Below, one piece after another: positions 62,301 through 64,000 of a stretch of DNA of 64,000 nucleotides. Each line of letters opens with the position of its first letter. Position 1 is the stretch's first letter. Position numbers and translations under genes: made by a program. The notes under the pieces are model-generated. The model made no database searches and was not told the origin of the DNA. It saw nothing but the letters and a program-made list of their open reading frames with translations. Location of the stretch: assembly GCA_037783415.1 (NCBI GenBank), contig JAZGTN010000029.1, positions 2,604,001 to 2,668,000 on the forward strand, in the 5' to 3' direction. The DNA comes from Leptasterias polaris. Its lineage: Eukaryota > Echinodermata > Asteroidea > Forcipulatida > Asteriidae.

Positions 62301-62996
62301 TATACCACATTTGTACAACAAAAGGACAAAGGTCCGGAATCAAGGGTTACACAATAACCCCCGGAAATGGGATATTACAAGCATAGCTGCCAATTCCCCC
62401 TGATTCTGCAGAAAGTTCCTTGAAATTGAACCAATCTTACCATGTTCTGATGAACAAATTTGAAAACTACGGAAACTTTTTTTCCCTGTTAATATGGTGA
62501 ATGTCATTCTAAATATCTCCTTGATTATGGTACAAAATCTCTGTGATTGCAAAATGCGGATGTTGGCAGCTCTGTTACGAGGCATGTTTTCTTTTTATAC
62601 CTGGTGTCCCTCTTTGGTTCAGGTGAAACGAAGCGTAGTACGGTAGGTGCATGCCTATGCACTGTAATGAAATCTCCGGGTGGATTTTTCCGTCGGCTGC
62701 CTGAAAAAAAATTGAGGGCGCTCCTAAGTTGTTTCGGTAGTAATAAACTGTCTGCTGTAAGCCAGTCCAGAAAATAAATTGGCGGATCTGCACATCATCC
62801 AACGTGAAGTGGTTAAAATTGATTTAGCAGTTTTGATTTATTTGTGGTCCTGTTTAGAGTGCCAAACTGGACATCAAGAAGGACAAGAAGGGGTTAGTCT
62901 TCGTTCATGGAGCTGTGGTTCAACAGGCCACTAACTCTAAAGAGCTGTATGCACTCTTTGATCACGGCTCTGCAAACAGACACGTCGCCTCGACAA
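26654..62996 (+). CDS. Kinesin-C, C-terminal-motor kinesin (kinesin-14, KCBP-like); 3' end beyond window
   Basis: A minus-end-type motor with N-terminal tail, long coiled coil and C-terminal motor. The first coding exon is 26654-26744 (ATG in [26 protein letters not shown]), following an acceptor at 26644 and ending phase 1. It joins 34726-34922, which needs exactly one base in front. Next come 35702-35978 (with a basic KRRRKRKK cluster) and 25 or so further in-phase GT-AG exons, listed in the next two entries. In total 4621 nt (1540 codons) are seen, ending phase 1 inside the motor. Sea-urchin kinesin-C is reported as about 1620 residues with the same layout and a calmodulin-binding segment after the motor, which lies outside this window. 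Intron 1 of the coding part carries a complete Harbinger transposon. Identity is secure from the motor; the tail is weakly conserved. Confidence 0.87.
27385..30722 (+). CDS. Harbinger accessory protein with MADF domain
   Basis: Exons 27385-27451, 28338-28457, 29837-30024 and 30429-30722 are GT-AG and in phase, giving 222 aa. Residues about 10-115 form a MADF (Myb/SANT-like) DNA-binding domain. Landmarks are LIDFYR-like [20 protein letters not shown], then [13 protein letters not shown] and [20 protein letters not shown], with a conserved [15 protein letters not shown] basic LTKKRKLD patch may be a nuclear signal. The C-terminus ([20 protein letters not shown], then [11 protein letters not shown]) looks like a BESS motif for protein contacts. 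In known Harbinger systems this kind of protein binds subterminal DNA and carries the transposase into the nucleus; that role is inferred here. The start is the first ATG with a good context (CAAAATGACT). Confidence 0.85.
29540..29625 (-). repeat. tRNA-derived SINE head in Harbinger intron
   Basis: The minus strand reads AATAGCTCAGTTGATGGGCC then GCAGGTTCAGGTCTTGCTCT, an A box and B box in tRNA order. It lies in intron 2 of the MADF gene, so it inserted after, or was carried with, the transposon. Confidence 0.5.
30723..31629. other. Spacer between the convergent Harbinger genes
   Basis: AT-rich, with no coding signal. It should hold both 3' UTRs. Visible low-complexity parts are a TA run near 30893-30905, a C run at 31473-31482, an (AAT)n tract at 31528-31546 and a G run at 31564-31572. 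Confidence 0.5.
31630..33517 (-). CDS. Harbinger transposase (DDE_Tnp_4, HARBI1-like)
   Basis: Exons 33345-33517, 32399-33097 and 31630-32014 (minus strand) are in phase and give 418 aa with no internal stop. The N-terminus is basic ([31 protein letters not shown]). A helix-turn-helix region ([20 protein letters not shown], then [12 protein letters not shown]) precedes the catalytic core. The catalytic triad is visible: D in [10 protein letters not shown] in FVADDAF, and E in [17 protein letters not shown]. The last motif spans the start of exon 3 right after the junction. The length is slightly above that of human HARBI1. Nothing is missing, so activity is plausible. It would cut and rejoin the element at TWA targets together with the MADF partner. 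Confidence 0.92.
33809..34725. other. Intron flank right of the Harbinger element
   Basis: This begins with the second half of repeat E (33809-33990). It continues with unassigned AT-rich DNA and, at 34408-34520, a repeat whose partner is at 11255-11390 (shared CAACCAAAAGGACCTAT, GCAGAGTCTTTCTCGAAGGCT in part). Family D sequence follows near 34560-34660. The kinesin acceptor TTTCCCAACAG closes the stretch. Confidence 0.5.
36410..36745 (+). repeat. tRNA-derived SINE (family B)
   Basis: The tRNA head is followed by TGACACTTGTGCCCTTGAGC, AAGGCACTTAACCATAATTG, a GGATGATACCCATGCCTAC block and the 3' end GGCGATATCTCAT plus an A-rich tail. Related copies: 37190-37470, 38385-38600 (5' truncated), 38905-39260, a tail-only copy at 39480-39640, and minus-strand copies at 45605-45975, 53395-53640 and 59215-59335. 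All lie in kinesin-C introns. Confidence 0.65.
37540..37760 (-). repeat. tRNA-derived SINE (family A), head with upstream body
   Basis: On the minus strand, a body block (CTCTCCTGCCGCTTCCCGGG, then GACAAAATAGGGAGACTGCC) leads into the head GGGCTAGATGGCTCAGTTGG TAGAGC. The same body precedes the head at 52620-52810 and 56930-57000. Confidence 0.6.
38905..39260 (+). repeat. tRNA-derived SINE (family B), second subfamily
   Basis: CATGGTCGAGCGGTTTTAAG and GTGGGTTCGAATCCCGGTCA form a clear A/B-box pair. The 3' end differs from the 36410 copy: it ends TGCGCTATATAAGAACTAGT followed by (TTA)n at 39240-39277, a typical retroposon tail. Confidence 0.65.
40310..40760. repeat. Tandem repeat of about 150 bp, 2-3 copies, kinesin-C intron
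   Basis: Units share CTCTCAATGTGAATGCACTA, AACTACC, CATAATTTCATGTGGCATTC and AGCAGAACGCTCTGGTGGT. They start near 40318, 40485 and 40635 (the last incomplete). A diverged relative precedes them at 40150-40300. Confidence 0.65.
41362..41611. mobile_element. MITE-like element with GGGCCCAATTTCATGGCTCTGC inverted ends
   Basis: It starts GGGCTTAATTTCATGGCTCTG and ends with the reverse complement (GGTAAGCAGAGCCATGTAATT then GGGCCC). It is about 250 bp with a GC-rich, C-A-skewed interior and belongs to the same family as 18912-19130. It lies in a kinesin-C intron. Confidence 0.6.
44940..45070. repeat. Hairpin-forming repeat (GGAGATTCTGTCCCCCATATGG)
   Basis: CCCGGAGATTCTGTCCCCCA at 44940-44960 is mirrored by a TATGGGGGGGACAGAATCTC stretch at 45041-45060. 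A single arm of the same motif occurs at 1015-1052. The following 45115-45310 matches 23860-24050, so this is part of a larger dispersed family. Confidence 0.5.
45605..45975 (-). repeat. tRNA-derived SINE (family B), minus strand
   Basis: A T-rich start (45567-45610, an A-rich tail on the minus strand) is followed by GAGATATCGCC, the family body, and a tRNA-like head ending near the GGTCTAGGTCGCCGG/ACCGGG boxes. It is nearly full length and the best preserved minus-strand copy. Confidence 0.65.
46745..46856. repeat. (TTGA)n microsatellite
   Basis: A nearly pure TTGA tetranucleotide run in a kinesin-C intron. A second, more interrupted cluster is at 47255-47560, with TCGA and TTGG variants. 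Minus-strand frames here are [12 protein letters not shown] translated repeat. Confidence 0.9.
46857..47250 (-). mobile_element. Probable 3' end of a retroelement (5' truncated)
   Basis: Read on the minus strand, the block ends in a poly(A) run with an AATAAAG signal (46880-46888). It contains a short open frame (47055-47243) with a peptide such as [20 protein letters not shown] that looks like the extreme C-terminus of a LINE ORF2. It is flanked on both sides by TTGA repeats, which may have served as the target. The class call is tentative. Confidence 0.4.
48218..48250. repeat. Poly(C) tract
   Basis: About 28 nearly uninterrupted C residues in a kinesin-C intron. Similar G/C homopolymers lie at 56810-56821 and 63380-63398. 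They may be prone to assembly error. Confidence 0.9.
48430..48640 (+). repeat. Dispersed repeat F, copy 1
   Basis: It aligns with 56270-56480 in the same orientation: shared GTATCTCGCACGAAAATGCT, GTGTGTACATCTGGGATATT, TTTGACAATTTCAAA and TAACGTTA. Both are in kinesin-C introns. No coding frame is kept. Confidence 0.6.
52490..52900 (+). repeat. Tandem SINE family A (two heads)
   Basis: A B box with body (GTTCAAATCCCGTTCTCGTC, TTCTTTGTTCAACCC) runs through CTCTCCTGCCGCTTCCCAG and ACAAAATAGGGAGACTG directly into a second head (GGGCTAGATAGATCAGTCGG) and its body. This shows that the unit is arranged head-body-head-body, at least here. Confidence 0.6.
53085..53290 (+). repeat. tRNA-derived SINE (family C)
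   Basis: GGTTGGCGTAATGGTATCTT and CCAGTTCGAATCCCACCGGG are followed by a GTCCCTACCTGATTGCGTGG body. It matches 54005-54220 and 14670-14905. Confidence 0.65.
54419..54670. repeat. Three tandem copies of an 86-bp unit
   Basis: Nearly identical units start at ATTACTGGGATGCCTAGCGT near 54419, 54505 and 54591 and contain ATCTCCATCAAAGCGTGATC and AGTAAATGCTTCCCA. They lie just upstream of the kinesin-C exon at 54738. Near identity indicates recent amplification. Confidence 0.85.
54883..55265 (+). repeat. Minisatellite built from the kinesin-C exon 54738-54920 / intron junction
   Basis: Five units of 76-78 bp start at CTGGAGGAGTTG near 54883, 54960, 55036, 55112 and 55190. The first is the genuine exon end ([12 protein letters not shown]) with its donor. 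The others repeat the last 36 exon bases plus about 40 intron bases. Units 2-4 keep a donor-like CTGCTGGTAAGAAAGG; unit 5 is more diverged. Confidence 0.88.
55765..56050 (+). repeat. Dispersed repeat D, well preserved copy
   Basis: GGTAATTACTCCAAAAATTG, GTAAGAATTAAGCACTGCAG, GGTTTGAGAAACAATTCCCT, CGGATTATTCTTCCTGCG and GAAATTTTCACAGGTTGAGT appear in that order. It helps to link the partial copies at 3150, 6310, 8660, 34560, 46010 and 50140 into one family. Confidence 0.6.
56885..57075 (+). repeat. tRNA-derived SINE (family A), best tRNA-like head
   Basis: GGGCTAGATGGCTCAGTTGG TAGAGC, then CAGAGGTCTCAGGTTCAAGT CCTGC: a clear A and B box at tRNA spacing. The head is preceded by the same ACAAAGATATTGACAAAATA block seen in other copies, so the tRNA part is internal to a longer unit. 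It is not a working tRNA gene. Confidence 0.65.
58670..58980 (+). repeat. Probable retroelement fragment in a motor-domain intron
   Basis: It begins AATAATAATAAGTATTTATA AAGCGC, a tail or 5' motif common to invertebrate retroposons. It then reads through a 73-codon open frame (58724-58945) with a peptide such as [21 protein letters not shown] do not recognise the protein. Confidence 0.35.
59675..59772. repeat. Two tandem copies of a 49-bp unit
   Basis: TCAATGATGTTACGACAGAG TTGTCCCC...CCCTCATG occurs twice, head to tail. It follows a CCCCCTCTCC pyrimidine tract at 59572-59630. Confidence 0.85.
60535..60745. repeat. (CCTGA/CTTGA)n pentanucleotide microsatellite
   Basis: About 40 units of CCTGA mixed with CTTGA, immediately upstream (about 45 bp) of the P-loop exon at 60790 of kinesin-C. 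The minus-strand frame is [10 protein letters not shown] repeat translation only. Confidence 0.92.
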
Positions 62997-64000
62997 GTAA
63001 GTTCAATAAATTGATGCCTGAGAGGATGACAGAATTTTAGATGGAAAAAAACTCTCATAGCTTTGGCACCAAGTAATGCAGACATTTATTCATTCATCTG
63101 TGAAGGGTTTTTCAGAATCATAGTTGCAATCAACATGCTTTTTTAACCACTAAGTATCTATTTTTAGCAATGCCAGGTTTTTTACTTAATTGATTTGTTA
63201 GTGTACCTGCACTATCTTTAATTACCTTTTAACTGTATTTTCTCTCAGGTTTTATAACTGTATGTATTTTAATGTTTTTAAAGCGCCCAGGAGCATGTTT
63301 CATGGATGGACGCTATATAAATTGTCATTAATATTATTATTAATCAACTGATTTGAAATAGTTCTAGAAAATATCTTCAGAGGGGGGGGGGGGGGGGTTG
63401 AGCAGAAAATGTTCCTTTCATAGTGGGAGTGGGAGGCCTTAAAGGGGTTGTGTCGTCATGATCAAGCAGGCAAGTTGTGGATGTATTTGAATTATGAACT
63501 CTCACCCAAATGCAGGGTAAGAGAGGTCATATTCCATGGACAGCCACAGGCCTGCTTTGATCATGACAACACAGCACCTTTAAATTGTATTCATAAATAC
63601 CCCAGACAGTTTCGCTATTCCTATTGGTGGAGAGCACGTCACGTGGGGGTGTTTAAACGGCTGATAAAGACATAGCTGGAGCTGTTTAAGACCGGTTATT
63701 TTCGGATAGCATTTGTGCAGGTTAGCCCACAACCCCATTCTCAGGGGAGATCGATCTCGCCGCGCCATTTTAGTCCTTGGACACGAGGGTGCGTTACTAC
63801 GCGCACAATGCATATCCGAAAACTGTCTCACGTACAGAGCTCAAGGACGTAGGAAAACAGATAAGTTTTTACAGAGTTTCCTACTTTATTACGCCTTTTA
63901 ACCAAAAGGGCATTTATGAATGGGAATAAAAGGGTAGCGACTCGTTCTTAAACGGCCGTTTAAAACCTTGCAGGGTCGTGGCCGTGCGATAAAGGCCCTC
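62997..64000. other. Kinesin-C intron at the window edge
   Basis: No exon for the switch I/II part of the motor was found. The stretch has a poly(G) tract at 63380-63398 and a repeat fragment at about 63560-63790 with a GCACGTCACGTGGGGGTGTT motif. Confidence 0.5.

Larger units (their letters stand above)
58401..62996 (+). other. Kinesin-C motor domain exons (N-terminal two-thirds)
   Basis: Exons 58401-58499, 59385-59519, 60790-60953, 62083-62170 and 62858-62996. The neck-motor junction reads [19 protein letters not shown], typical of kinesin-14. The P-loop is [16 protein letters not shown] in exon 60790. Further motor landmarks are [34 protein letters not shown] and the start of helix alpha-3 (NRHVAST), which should be followed by the switch I NxxSSRSH in an exon beyond the window. 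All catalytic residues of the visible part are present. Confidence 0.92.

Overview
This is eukaryotic genomic DNA: AT-rich, intron-rich and full of dispersed repeats, with no operons. The best guess for the source is an echinoderm, probably a sea star. That is inferred from a kinesin-C gene (a C-terminal-motor kinesin first described in sea urchin), a single-copy animal SWEET gene, foldback transposons resembling the TU elements of sea urchin, and tRNA-derived SINEs and small terminal-inverted-repeat elements of a type I associate with sea stars. The species cannot be named from the sequence alone. All gene models below were built by eye, by joining splice-consistent exons with matching phases.

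Layout. (1) 594-6701, plus strand: a complete six-exon SWEET sugar transporter (SLC50A1-like, 213 aa), with a 1.5-kb minisatellite in intron 4. (2) 6702-12362: repeat-rich intergenic DNA with no gene seen. (3) 12363-19532, minus strand: a TNF-receptor-superfamily gene of the EDAR/XEDAR/TROY type. It has a signal peptide, cysteine-rich domains, one TM segment and a long cytoplasmic tail with no death domain. Its three ectodomain exons are tandemly duplicated in frame. (4) 19533-26653: the space between two divergent genes, with a 209-bp perfect foldback element, a 2.6-kb TU-like foldback transposon (20745-23329) and, inside intron 1 of the next gene, a second foldback element (about 25215-26181). 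(5) 26654 to the window end, plus strand: kinesin-C, 27 coding exons seen, running off the right edge inside the motor domain. (6) Nested in the intron after its first coding exon is a 6.7-kb PIF/Harbinger DNA transposon (27093-33805) with a TTA target duplication and both genes intact: a MADF-type DNA-binding protein (plus) and a DDE transposase (minus).

How the parts relate. SWEET (plus) and the TNF receptor (minus) converge; the TNF receptor and kinesin-C diverge from a shared, transposon-loaded interval. The two Harbinger genes converge inside their element and probably work together, as the MADF/Myb-like protein and transposase do in known Harbinger systems. The host genes show no functional link. 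The points most worth following up are the TNF-receptor cassette duplication (new splice donor at the junction, and seven of eight coding differences change an amino acid), the apparently intact Harbinger element with an internal paralogous empty-site control, the foldback elements, and a minisatellite made from an exon-intron junction of kinesin-C.
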